Shown in pieces: positions 25,650-36,330 of a DNA stretch of 64,000 bases; position 1 is the first letter of the stretch; each line of letters starts with the position of its first letter. The notes under the pieces were generated by a model, which ran no database searches, was not told the origin of the DNA, and saw only the letters and a list, made by a program, of their open reading frames with translations. Position numbers and translations under genes: made by a program. Origin of the DNA: Corallium rubrum (lineage: Eukaryota > Cnidaria > Anthozoa > Scleralcyonacea > Coralliidae). The stretch is from the NCBI GenBank assembly GCA_964035015.1, contig OZ035998.1, forward strand, positions 25,072,810 to 25,136,809, in the 5' to 3' direction.

Positions 25650-26844
25650 ATGTCATCGTTTCGAGATGTTCGTAATCAACTTCTCGTCAGTCATGATGAT
25701 GGTTTGATTAATGATGAAGAATTTCTCATCCTGTATGAACACTATTCTTCAAGAAACCCTGATTTCCCATACATTGGCATTGGCATTGAAGGCTTGTGTA
25801 TGCTTCTCAGGTGACTATCTTACCCTTGTAGATATGGGGACATAATACAAAGGTTTGCAAAGCCTGTACCAGTTCTCAGTATGGTCACAAACCAGCTGCT
25901 AGACCACATATATGATATTCACGGAAACAAGGTTGTAGAATGGAACCATGCAATTCTAAATCCAGCCAAACTACAGACCTATGTTGATGCTATTACAGCC
26001 AAAGATGCTCCATTACAAAATTGCTTTGGCTTTATTGATGGTCCCATATCACACCAGACCATATCACACCCAGGCAAAAACCAGCGAGTAATGTATAATG
26101 GATATAAAAGGGTACATGCTTTAAAATTTCAAAGCATTGCTTTACCCAGTGGTTTAATTGGAAGCTTATATGGTCCAGTAGGTAAGAATCAATTTGCTAC
26201 AGATTGTCATCAACTATGTGGGCTCAGAGGTCAAAACTTTCCATGACCTTGTACTGTAGCCAAATATTTAAATAAATTTGCATTCATCTGCATGCTCCCA
26301 CTGGCCCTCAGAAGGCCTCCATTATTCTATTTTGCACTGGGCTTCCAGTCATCTCTTGGTGGACCTGCTTGGCTGGAAGAGTCAAGTTTATCACACCACA
26401 TTAATTTACACTAAATTTCTGTCTTTAGAAGGGAGAAAACATGATGCTGGGATGCTGGCTGATTCTGGGTTGTTGTATAATCTCAAGCAATTTGCATTTA
26501 ACCCTGTAGGCCAGCCTCTGTGTTTACGGTGATCCTGCATACCCGATGAGAATTCACCTGCAAGGTTGACCTTTCAAGTTTGGTGTTCTGACTCCTGATA
26601 TGAAGCAATATAATGCGGCACTGAGTGCAGTTAGGATTTCTGTGGAGCGGCAGTGTTTGGAGATATCACGACACATTTTAAGTTTATTGACTTTAAAAAA
26701 AATCTGAAACTGATGTTAAGTAGCGTTGGGAAAATGTATGTTGTTTCTGCTATTCTGCAAAATGTAGTGACATGTTTGTATGGCAACTCAACTTCAAAAT
26801 ATTTTGATCTTAAACCACCAACACTTGAAGAATATTTTACTTGA
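25650..26844 (+). pseudogene. HARBI1-like PIF/Harbinger transposase, broken
   Basis: DDE nuclease of PIF/Harbinger transposons, which cuts and re-inserts the element. Motifs in order: an N-terminal MSSFRDVRNQLL segment, IEGLCMLLR, SYPCRYGDIIQRFAKPVPVL, NCFGFIDG (first acid), NQRVMYNGYKRVHALKFQS, GRKHDAGMLADSGLL, YGDPAYP (second acid), MKQYNAALSAVRISVE (final acid) and a tail ending PPTLEEYF. A GT-AG intron at 26182-26427 falls inside the GPVEGRKHD codons and joins them exactly. Damage: TGA at 25812, an apparent deletion of some 45 residues before IGIGIEGL, frameshifts near 26520 and 26645, and a stop near 26568. Not functional as it stands. Family assignment is confident; the element's ends were not found. 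Confidence 0.88.
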
Positions 26845-26985
26845 AAATTAAACACTTTAGTCCTGGCACTTTCTAAAACTTGTATAAAGAAATGCATAAA
26901 CATATACATACATACATATATATATATTCAAACAAACAAAGTGTTGTTTGCGAAATGTTGAAAAGTGCTCAATACCATATATATA

Positions 26986-27031
26986 ACTACAGATGGTACC
27001 GTTTTGGCCTTTCGGGCCTCATCAGTGTAGT
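26986..27031 (-). ncRNA. Hammerhead-like ribozyme, copy 1 (G12A)
   Basis: Minus strand 5'-3': ACTACA (stem I), CTGATGA, stem II GGCC-CGAAA-GGCC, AAAAC, CGGTACCA (stem III with one mismatch), TC, TGTAGT (stem I). Stem I pairs perfectly over 6 bp. The catalytic box reads AAAA where GAAA is expected, so cleavage should be poor. Confidence 0.6.
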
Positions 27032-27215
27032 GCTGATGAGCAGGATGAAGGTAACTGCTATTTACAGTCACCTTTGGTGCCTCACAAATTGTGGGACATC
27101 AAAACCATGCCAGAGCACTCAAACTGCAAGCAGTAAGCATGTGCACAATGCGTAAGCAGCAATGGCTCATCCTGTAGAGTGCTCAATATGACCAAAGGCC
27201 ATAGAGCGATATCTA

Positions 27216-27261
27216 ACTACAGACAGTACCGTTTTGGCCTTTCGGGCCTCATCAGTGTAGT
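27216..27261 (-). ncRNA. Hammerhead-like ribozyme, copy 2 (G12A)
   Basis: Same layout as copy 1: stem I ACTACA/TGTAGT is perfect, stem II is GGCC-CGAAA-GGCC, stem III is CGGTACTG, and the cleavage triplet is GTC. It has the same AAAA in place of GAAA. Confidence 0.6.
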
Positions 27262-27449
27262 GCTGATGAGCAGGATGAAGGTAACTGCTATTTACAGTCA
27301 CCTTTGGTGCCTCACAAATTGTGGGACATCAAAACCATGCCAGAGCGCTCAAACTGCAAGCAGTGAGCGTGCGCACAATGCGTAAGCAGCAATGGATCAT
27401 CCTGTAGAGCGCTCAATATGACTAAAGGCCGTAGAGTGAGTGATATCTA

Positions 27450-27495
27450 ACTGCAGACGGTACCGTTTCGGCGTTTTGGGCCTCATCAGTGTAGT
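27450..27495 (-). ncRNA. Hammerhead ribozyme, copy 3, intact core
   Basis: Minus strand: ACTACA, CTGATGA, stem II GGC-CCAAAAC-GCC, GAAA, stem III CGG-TA-CCG, then UC with cleavage expected after the C of GUC, then TGCAGT. All universally required core bases are present and stem III is perfect. Stem I has one A-C mismatch out of six. It is type I, open at stem I. A competing 8-bp hairpin (CTCATCAG/CTGATGAG) could hide the core. Confidence 0.7.
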
Positions 27496-27581
27496 GCTGA
27501 TGAGCAGGATGAAGGTAACTGCTATTTACAGTCACCTTTGGTGCCTCACAAATTGTGGGACATCAAAACCATGCCAGAGCG

Positions 27582-27582
<1 letters not shown>

Positions 27583-27641
<59 letters not shown>
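27583..27641. repeat. (TA)n microsatellite
   Basis: An uninterrupted TA run at the truncated end of the hammerhead array, followed by ACATACATG. Confidence 0.95.
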
Positions 27642-27645
<4 letters not shown>

Positions 27646-27944
27646 CATGTACTATTTAGAATATGAGTGGCTGTGTTGTATTGGATATACAAGTCATATG
27701 CAATACAACACGGACATGAATATTGTAAATAGGTTAAAATACTCCAAGTCTTTGATGTTAATATGAGTACTATTTGTTCAGATTAATTCAGAAAAAGCTC
27801 AATTTCAATGTTTTAGAGCTGAGATAGACCTGATATATACAACCGCTAGTGGTTGTATCAAATGAATGAAATGATACAAGCACATGTGGTTTGTATCAGA
27901 TATACAACCTCCTTCACGGTCATGATTTCTTTTGTGTTTTTTAC

Positions 27945-28169
27945 AATAAAGATGTAAATATTATATGGACACATGCATAGAACGAACTGGAGATCGCCTT
28001 CAATTATGTTTATACTTAGAAGTAACAAGAAACCATATAAATTTTATTAAATAAATTTTATTTCTTTTTTTTCCCTTTACTGGGCCACTTTGCCTGGTGA
28101 AGATCACCAATATTGACTTTGTACACCTAAAAAGAAATTCAAAATATATAAATATTAATAAATAAATGT

Positions 28170-28172
<3 letters not shown>
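27945..28172 (-). pseudogene. Inverted copy of exon 4 of the 38385 gene
   Basis: The reverse complement matches about 39300-39525 almost base for base: intron tail and acceptor, the codons for VYKVNIGDLHQAKWPSKG, the stop region and the 3' flank. The adjoining (TA)n is also shared. Exons 1-3 are not found nearby, so this is a fragment about 11 kb from its counterpart. It may be a relic of a second copy of one mobile element, or a segmental duplication. Confidence 0.85.

Positions 28173-28240
<68 letters not shown>
28173..28240. repeat. (TA)n microsatellite
   Basis: A TA run matching the one in intron 3 of the 38385 gene, so it belongs to the same duplicated block. 28241-28762 has no gene; it holds a C run near 28490 and a G run just before 28763. 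Confidence 0.9.
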
Positions 28241-28245
<5 letters not shown>

Positions 28246-28762
28246 TATACATACATACATGCATGTACATGTAATTTAAGAACACAGCATTTGTCTGTTC
28301 TGTCATATCACAATTGCAATGACCAAATAGACTAAGGCATATCAGTATTTTAGTACCATAGTCTAGTGGTTATATATTTATAACTTAGTAGTACTCCTAA
28401 ATCTTAGTCACTTTTACCAAAATAAAATTATAGCTTATTATGGCTTCTATATGAGATGAGACGACACACTATGTACTAGCTAATGTAAGCCCCCCCCCCC
28501 CTCTAGGGTATGGCATGTACAATTTTATGTTCTGATTGCTGATTTGGGTACTGGAATTAGATATGAAAATTGTGCATCAATGGCCTAGTAACAAGAATGC
28601 TTTAATGTACAAGGTAAAATTGATTAAAAAAATAAGCAGATTTATTTTTTTCTAACATACAGTAGGGTGGGCAACTCCCAGCATAGTGGAGGAGTAGCTC
28701 TCATTAGAAATACAAATTCTTAATCCCCACCTATTCACGGGGGTTAGAATGGGGGGGGGGGG

Positions 28763-31700
28763 ACCCCGGCGAAAATTTGATGAATTGTTCATGAATAGTT
28801 CATGAATTTTGTTCATGAACATCCATGATAAGTACATGAACAGTTCATGCCCATGCATGAACATTAAATGGCACAGTTCATGAAAGTGATAGTTCATGAA
28901 CCATAAGTTTATGAACATTTGTGTTCATGAACAGTTCAAGAACTAAATTTCAAGATAAGTTCACGAATTTTTGATGAACAATTGATGAATAATGTTCATG
29001 AGCTGTTCATGAAAAGACTCATGAACATTAAATGGCCGAATTCATGAAAATTGGAATTCATGAATAATTCATGAACAACCACGTTCATGAAGTTTTGAGT
29101 TCATGAAGTGTTCATGAATATTGTTCATGAACTGTTCATGAAAAGACTCATGAACATTAAATGGCCGAATTCATGAAAATTAGAGTTCATGAATATATTG
29201 TTCATGAACTTGTAATGTAATCAATATTGATGAACAGTGTTCATGAAATGACTCATGAGCGGTCGATATTCGTGAAAATTGAATTGAACTCGTATAGGTT
29301 TCAATATTCATGTGATGAAACGTTCATGAAATGACTCGTGAACATTTAGTCGCGGATTTATGAAAATTGCACAGTTCACCGAATACCTCATGAACTTGTA
29401 GTTTTCTAGTGAATGTTGGTAATTCTTTCATGAAGTGTTCGTGAACGTTGTTCGTTAAAATGACTCAATGGTCATGTCGACATATCCGTTATATTATAAG
29501 GATTCATTAGGGCAGTTTATACGAGAGCTAATAACGCGACTTACACAGGACGCGGCTTTATAGAGGGTCCCCTATACCCCTTCACAAAATGCATTCACCT
29601 AAGAACATTAGTCCTTTCACGATTCACGAAAAATCCAAAAATCGCGTTCACACAAAAATCGAGGCAATCACGATTCACGTAAAAATACAAAAGAAATTCA
29701 CAGATTAATATTTCGCATCATCTGACTGATTAATAATATTTCGCATTCTCAAAGTCTTTCTCTTCAATCTCAGCAGGATGCAAGCAAGTTTGAAAGATTT
29801 CTTTCTGTCCTTGCAGTCCATTGTAAAGGTCTGTAAACACTGCGATCATGCAAAATTGCGCCTGGCGTCGCTTTTTATTATCTTTGTCTCAACACTCTGA
29901 AGCCTGAAGGTCTCCACTTGACGAGTACAATTGTCTGGAGTTAGTCAGAGTAAAATAGTCAAAATAATCTGTAAGTACCAGTGTTCAACTGTTCGAAGAC
30001 AGACAAGACAAACAACAGAAATGCCATTAATCCTAAAAAACTGTTCACGCAAAACAGACGATTCACAAATCACGTTTAATTCTAGCCTTCATTCACGGGT
30101 CACGGTTAAATCAAAAGTTACTTTCACGTGCACGTAAGAGAGCTTAACGCAACTTACACAGGACGCGGCTTACACAAGACGCGAAACACTTGTAACAGTA
30201 ACAAAACATATTCCTTATATTATAAGGAATGCGTAATTGGATTCATTAGGGCCGTTTGTAGGAGAGCTAATAACGCAACTTATACACAGGACGCGACTTA
30301 CACAAGACGCGAAACACTTGTGTAAAAGGTACAAAGACTAAATATTCTCGTCTTATGCACAAGCCACGGCCTGTTCAAAAAGGTCGTATAAATGGGTCAG
30401 ATCAAGGCGCGTCTTATCGGCTCTCGTATAAACGGCCGTAATATAAACCTTAGTTTACCCATCGGCCGAGTTATAAGAAGTAACACCTGCGATTTTTGAT
30501 GCGATAAATATCACCAACTTCTGGTTTAGTGAAACCACGGCACAGTCCGCGGACTGTCGTTCACATAACATGCATCTAAATTAGAAGTTGGTAATATCGT
30601 ATCAAAAGTCGCACTAAGATCCTTCACAAATATTAAAGCCACGCGCTTTACAAAACCATTAGCCACAGAAGTGGTGAGACAATCAGACAAAGCATTTGAA
30701 GAAACTCAATTAAACGCTTACACAGAATGTTAATAGGACTACGAAAAACCCCCGAGTAATACAGATTATAACCAAGCATTGCAACCGGACTACATGACAC
30801 AGAGAAGAAACAATTTGACATAGATTTACCTCTGAATGGCACCGATTGTTCGATTATTAATTTGGTTCTTTGTAAACGTTGAAGAGAATTTCAGAAGACT
30901 AAGAGCTATAGCAACATTAAATGCAAGTACCAGCGCATGTTTCTTCCTTTCTTTAGGACGTTCACCAGACTGTGGAAACTTAAACTTGAAACTTGTGGAA
31001 TTATCCATTCCATATATCAACGGCTTTTAACGCACGATTTTCAAATGTTCAAGGACAGGCGCCAAAATGGTAATGACACTTGAACGGGATTGAATTACGC
31101 ACTGTCATATTATAGCCGCAAGCATCTCTGACGGGATTGGAAAAAGCTCAATGCCTCAATAGTATATTTTTTTTAGTCTACTCTTAGGAGTCTTAGGATT
31201 TATATGTATTGTTGTGTTAGCTAGATCGCAGATGCGAGAACTGCTACTGCTACAAGTCTATTAACGTCCTTTATATTCGATGATAATAATTATGTTGGCA
31301 AGAGATTAAGTAATTATCTCTTCGGCTTTGCTATTTCATGCCAATTATTGGGTCAAAATAGAAAAATTCAAAGTAAAAGTGCATGCGCTCATTCAGACAA
31401 GTATATAGCATTTGGACTAAACGGCTCATTCTTCACTTTAACCTAGACTAAAATGAATTACGGTACGTTTTGACTTTTTGAATCTAGCTAGTCTATATTT
31501 AGCCATTAGCCTCACTGTGTAAAATGTCTAAAATAAGAAGCTTCAGACCAATTTTGCAATAAAACCTTAACTGGCAACAAAGACATGCGGATTTGTGTCA
31601 CAGCGCAAAGTTTCTGCGCTACATGCAGTGGAATCAAATTAGTACATTTCATGAAATGTATTGTTCATGACCGATGAAATGTTCATGACCAAATTTCATG

Positions 31701-32047
31701 AACCTTTCATGATTCATGAATAACTGTATTTTGTCAAAATTGTGACTTTTGTTCATCAAAATTTCATTAAATATTCATGAACAAGTTCATGAAATTTTCA
31801 TGAATAATAAGTTCATGAAATAATCAATAGATTTCCTATGAATATTCATGAACAATCATGAACGATACAACACAATGAACATAAAGTTCATGAACTAATT
31901 TGTTGTTCATCAAACTTCATGAACTGTTCATGAACTACATGTTTCATTTTTGATGAACTGAACATGAACTATTCATGAACGGACATGAACATTCAAGAAC
32001 GACCCATGAAAGTTCATCAGTTCATGAACAAATTTTCGCCGGGGGTG
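28763..32047. mobile_element. 3.3-kb element with TTCATGAA arrays at both ends
   Basis: The left end reads ACCCCGGCGAAAATTTG and the right end CAAATTTTCGCCGGGGGT, a terminal inverted repeat. Directly inside, at 28780-29460 and 31630-32035, lie dozens of short irregular GTTCATGAAC and TTCATGAA palindromes. The core (29.5-31.6 kb) has repeated AGAGCTAATAACGCGACTTA blocks near 29527, 30137 and 30262, their inverse near 30411, and a small MITE. No transposase is recognised. Palindrome-rich subterminal arrays are typical transposase-binding zones, so a non-autonomous DNA transposon is likely. G runs hide any target duplication. Confidence 0.75.
30489..30612. mobile_element. MITE, ~124 bp
   Basis: Inverted ends GCGATTTTTGATGCGATAAA and TATCGTATCAAAAGTCGC, with CACCAACTTCT mirrored as AGAAGTTGGT. 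It is nested in the TTCATGAA element. Confidence 0.8.
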
Positions 32048-32666
32048 TGGGGTGTGTGGGTGTGTTACTGGTGCATAAGCTATTTTTGTAGCTGGCCAAA
32101 TTCAGAGTAATGCAAAGCTGAAGATTATAGAGAACACAATTTCCAGTGAAAACAAACAAATAATACCTCTTTCATAATGCCGACCAATTTAATTTGTTTT
32201 TGTGCATCTTTATTTGCATTTCTGGCCTAATATTTGTGTGTCTAATACGCCGATTGCAAATATGGCGCCGATTGCACGAAAGCGAGGCTTTTCGGTGACA
32301 ACCGTTGCTAAGGGCCGAAGCGCTTACTATTTCCTTTGTGAATGAGACTTTGTTGACAGTTTTGAAAGGTGGAGTTCATGCGCTGGTACGTTTAAAAAGA
32401 CTACGTAGGACCTACATACGATAAAACGTGGACTCTTCTCTATTTTGAAAGAAGTTTTACCAGGATATGTTTGCTTTTGAGCGTAACAACTCCTCTTCTG
32501 ATACGTGTATTACGGCCGTACGATTATTGAACCTTTATTGCAAATATCATGCGTCGAACATTCTATTGAAGTTTGCCATTGAAGCTTTGCATTTCTTACT
32601 CGTGTTTTGCCGTATTTAGAACTTGCCGTATATATTTCGTTTAGTTAAGGTTTTAACTGGTTAATC

Positions 32667-33035
32667 ATGCCCAATAATTGTTGCGTTCCTATGTGCTGCA
32701 AGATTGGATATCTTGTCGATTCACATGGGAGGATCCGACAAGATTGAAGATGTGTTTTACTATTTTGAAAATCACTGCATGTGGTTGTGGCAGACTTACC
32801 TTTCCAATTTGTTTGTGTGATATTTCTTAATACCACTTTTCCAGACGTGGTTCGTGAAAATCCGAACAGATGTTTCACCGTATTTTCGAATCACAGAGCG
32901 AACAAAAATATGCTCGTTACACGTCAGACCAACTGATTTTCGTGTGAGCATATCAGGTCGCCGCTCACTTAAAGATGAAGCCGTTCCTTCGATATTTCCA
33001 TGGTCGGGAGTATCTCCAAAACGAAAGTCGTCGCG
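32667..33035 (+). pseudogene. THAP domain fragment, left arm
   Basis: THAP domains are C2CH zinc fingers that bind DNA, found in P-element-type transposases and host regulators. The start reads MPNNCCVPMCCKIGY, giving the first cysteine pair. After stops and a frame change comes RTDVSPYFRIT, then KICSLHVRPTDF with the CxxH pair, SISGRRSLK, and AVPSIFPW, the AVPTIF-like box. The order and spacing suit a THAP domain of about 90 residues followed by a basic stretch. No downstream transposase remains. Confidence 0.8.
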
Positions 33036-33159
33036 TAAGAGACTATTTGTGACCCCAACTAGGACTGAAATGCCCTCGTCTTATGAGACGATTAGGCAAC
33101 GACCAGCCGGAAGTGCCACGAGATGAAAACAGCGAGTTAAGTGTACATTTCACTACTAT

Positions 33160-33568
33160 ACGGGGCGATTTTCGTTTTGGAGATACTCACCACCATGGAA
33201 ATATCAAAGGAACGGCTTCATCTTTAAGTGAGGGGGGACCTGATATGCTCACACGAAAATCAGTTGGTCTGAAGCACTGGTCTGAGTGTAACGAGCATCA
33301 CTCTGTGATTCGAAAATACAATGAAACATCTCTTCGGATTATCACGAGCCACGTCTGGAAAAGTGGTATTAAGAAATATCAGACTAACAAATTGGAAACA
33401 TACACGTAAGTCTGCCACAGCCACATGCAGTTATTTTCAAAATAGTAAAACACACCTTCAATCTTGTTGGATCCTTTATCGGAAGACCGTGAAAAGTGGC
33501 CTTCTTCCCATGTGAATCGACACGATATCCAATCTTGCAGCAAGGAACGCAACAATTATTGGGCGCAT
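33160..33568 (-). pseudogene. THAP domain fragment, right arm
   Basis: Inverted counterpart of the left THAP copy. On the minus strand the start region near 33568 is shifted by a base, and the AVPSIFPW and CSLH regions are recognisable but changed. Not translatable as one frame. Confidence 0.7.
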
Positions 33569-34255
33569 GATTAACCAGTTAAAACCTTAACTAAACGAAA
33601 AATATACGGCAAGTTCTAAATACGGCAAACCACGAGTAAGAAATGCAAAGCTTCCACGGCAAATTTCAATAGAATGAATGTTCGACACATGATATTTACA
33701 AGCAAGGTTCAATAATCGTACGGCCGTAATACACGTATCAGAAGAGGAGTTGTTACGCTCAAAAGCAAACATATCCTGGTAAAACTTCTTTCAAAATAGA
33801 AAAAGCCTCGCTTTCGTGCAATCGGCGCCATATTTGCAATCGGCGTATTCCAGAGCATGCTTCCTTCTCAACAAAGCAAATAGCCTAATTTAATAAAAGC
33901 ACAAAATAAGTTATAATGGAAGCTATTTTTAATAAGATACTTCTTTCTACATCTGCTTGTCTGCCTTTAATATACAACTACAGTATGAGATCAAATTTCT
34001 CCATTATAAATGCATGAACAGCAACACAACTCTAGCCTGGTGTGTGATACATACAGCTTGCTGTTGACTGTGTAAACAAAACACCATAAAGTTAAAATAG
34101 TTATCAACAAGAATATAAAATTAATATACATTCTTTTTTCCTTTGCTAACTTTAACATGATTTGAAAACAAACCCAAAATAAATTAATGTCAATAATGGA
34201 TCAACATATATTATGGCAGTATGAAGTAAAATAGTTTTACGACTAACAAATAAGT

Positions 34256-34353
34256 TTATTCTTGCTTTTTGTTTTCTAATAAAGCCATTAAAATTTTGTT
34301 CTGCTGTTGTTGCTGTGCCATGAACATTGCTTGCATGTTTTGTTGTCGTCGTT

Positions 34354-34432
<79 letters not shown>

Positions 34433-35304
34433 TTGCATTTGATTCATCATAACTTTCAACATGTCTTGTTGTTGTTGGCAAGCCTGATCTTGCTTATTTG
34501 TAGCAAGCTCTAATTCTTTCTTCCTCAAATCCAATTCCTCCTTTTTAAATTCATGATCTTTTGATGATTTTTCCTTTAGATAATCGATTGTATCACTAGT
34601 ACTTCTTCTAACCTTTTTCTTTCCACCATTGTCTGCAGACTCATCACATTTTTTCTTTGTAGTATTTACCATTCTTTCCATAGCTTGTTTTCTCATTAAC
34701 TCAGCAGTTTCTTTCTCCTTTTCCGATTTGTTTACTTTTTCAAGATCCTGTGACTCGATTCTAGCTTTGCCCTCCTTTTCCCTCTCTAATATTTCCTCCA
34801 ACAAACAATCTAATTCGGATTGCTCCACTTCAATCCCTGTAGCGTTTTCCTCTTCTTTTAGTTTTTGAGCTTGTTTTGTTGTTAACAAGGAGTACCTGTC
34901 CCGAACAGCTCTAGCAGAAACTCGAAACTTTGGTTGTTCGATGGAATGTAGTGCCTTTGAGATTTTCTCCCAAACTTTCCCCCTTTCTGGACTTCTAGGT
35001 TTGAGATTAAATGGTTCTGCTACCAGCACTTCGCGACACACAAGAACATCGTGCTGCGATGTCCACTGAAAGTACTTGTTTCTGTTTTAATATTAAACAA
35101 AAATAAGCTTATTTTAAAAATCATCAAGAAGAATCAACTGGTATACTGGTATACATTCAACCAACAATACCACGAGAGAAATGTCTAAAAGTACTTAGGG
35201 AAGTTAAGAAAAGCACTAGTAAAGCAAATAGGATAGCTGCTATCGTTCTTCAAGATATGTAAGTTAATATGTTTACTTACATTCTTGTTAAATTCGGCTG
35301 CCAT
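34256..35304 (-). CDS. Myb/SANT-like DNA-binding protein, two exons
   Basis: Exon 1 (35281-35304) encodes MAAEFNKN and ends at GTAAGT; exon 2 (34256-35065) follows a TTTCAG acceptor in phase 0, giving about 277 residues. WTSQHDVLVCREVLVAEPF opens a Myb/SANT-like helical domain running to about residue 70 (QPKFRVSARAVRDRYSLL). A charged Glu/Lys coiled-coil follows, with KKKVRRSTSDTIDYLKEK, then QQQQ and a long arginine run, and a short tail ending NKKQE. The family is the Myb/SANT partner that helps PIF/Harbinger transposases bind DNA, though host copies exist. It faces the broken HARBI1-like gene 7.4 kb away. The reading frame is intact. Confidence 0.8.
34345..34435. repeat. Coding (CGT)n/(CTG)n trinucleotide tract
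   Basis: On the minus strand these repeats encode consecutive glutamines and then about 17 arginines near the C-terminus of the Myb/SANT protein. A CAG run changing into a CGA run suggests slippage after one base change. Plus-strand poly-Ser/poly-Leu ORFs are its shadows. Confidence 0.9.
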
Positions 35305-36153
35305 GCGTTTTAATACATCACAGAGTAAGTAATAAAAACAATTTCTATCCACCTAACACAATTTCTAATCCACCCCACATAACTTAGATCTGGTTGTAAA
35401 AAAACATTGTTTTTATTGGAGGATTCAAAAGGGATAATTATTTTTAGCAAGCACTTAAATAGCTTATGGCTTCCCTATGTGGCTATGTATACATGTTTGC
35501 AAAGGCAGAATTAAAAGTTAAAAGCTCAAAATTACATTTATAATAGAGTCTGAGATAAAAACAATTCAGTAGAATCGGATCCCAGAAAGAAGTATTAAAC
35601 AGACCACGTTTCATCGAAAATTTGGAAATACGAGCAAAAAAAAATCGCCAAAGCCCATGCGAAGTCAATGAATAACATCAACATAAGCTTATAAAGGAAT
35701 TGTTTTAAGTTAGCTTTAGTTAAGCTGACTTATGGTTTAGACGAGCAAAGGGAAAGCACGAAAACGTGAAGCTGTATATTGTTTAGGTTATTAAGACAAC
35801 AAGAATCCTACCGTTTATAACTTTAATTTTTTTTCACTTTACCTGTGACCACAACCACTGCAATTCAGATCGAGTTTTGTTTACCGTACGACGTTTGGTT
35901 TCTTCAGGTTCTCTGGTTTCGCTTCAAGATATATTAAACCGGCTGTTTGTATCCTTTTCTTCGTTGTTTATTTAAGTAGAACAGGCTCCATCGAGGGCTC
36001 CATTTCGTTAAACGAAAGCAAAATACTGACAGATTTAATAGTTTTCTTCGTCGCTAGTCACCAGTGTCCAACTATTCTTACCGCGTGATACCGTGCCAAA
36101 CATATATATAAATAAATAAACAAATAAACTATTTCCCAGATTTCGTCTCCCTC
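35305..36153. other. Upstream region of the Myb/SANT gene
   Basis: AT-rich, with no recognisable coding segment or clear repeat. It should contain the Myb/SANT promoter on the minus strand; no core motif stands out. Confidence 0.4.
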
Positions 36154-36330
36154 GCTTTTTCTACACGCGTGTAAAATGGACTCCACGCGTGTCGAGATTA
36201 GCACCCTCACCGGGCTCCGGGCCGGGTTACTTAAATGTTACTTAAAGACTTTCGTGAAAAGCACCTTGAAATTGATGTGCATATATAGTGATTGAAATTA
36301 TCCTGATTAAATATTATTGTAAGTTGTTAT

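Larger units (their letters stand above)
26965..27582 (-). repeat. Tandem ~230-bp hammerhead-bearing repeats
   Basis: Two complete units and a shorter third, with anchors (TACCGTTT) at 26997, 27227 and 27461: spacing 230 and 234 bp. Each minus strand has a hammerhead-like core: CTGATGA, a GGC/GCC stem, a (G/A)AAAC box, a tiny CGGTAC hairpin and a cleavage triplet. The array passes straight into (TA)n. Unit size and structure match retrozymes, small non-autonomous retroelements with type I hammerheads that are known from cnidarians and other animals. The plus-strand ORFs through the repeats are repetitions of this unit and not genes. Confidence 0.8.
32244..33849. repeat. Palindrome of two opposed THAP-gene copies
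   Basis: The ends match inverted: AATACGCCGATTGCAAATAT against ATATTTGCAATCGGCGTATT, with GCGCCGATTGCACGAAAGCG inside both. Arms of about 580 bp (about 32455-33035 and 33155-33785) are clearly similar but diverged. The left outer arm has about 150 bp that the right lacks. The unpaired centre is about 33040-33150. Confidence 0.88.

Noticed and set aside
26995-27045. Hammerhead on the plus strand (CTGATGAG)
   Set aside because: The plus strand lacks a stem II and a GAAA box after CTGATGA; only the minus strand fits.
26880-27766. Plus-strand ORFs sharing FGLSGLISVVLMSRMKVT
   Set aside because: These are repeated translations of the hammerhead-bearing tandem unit; the structural RNA signal lies on the other strand.
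33083-33515. Plus-strand ORFs in the right THAP arm
   Set aside because: They are antisense to the inverted THAP copy.
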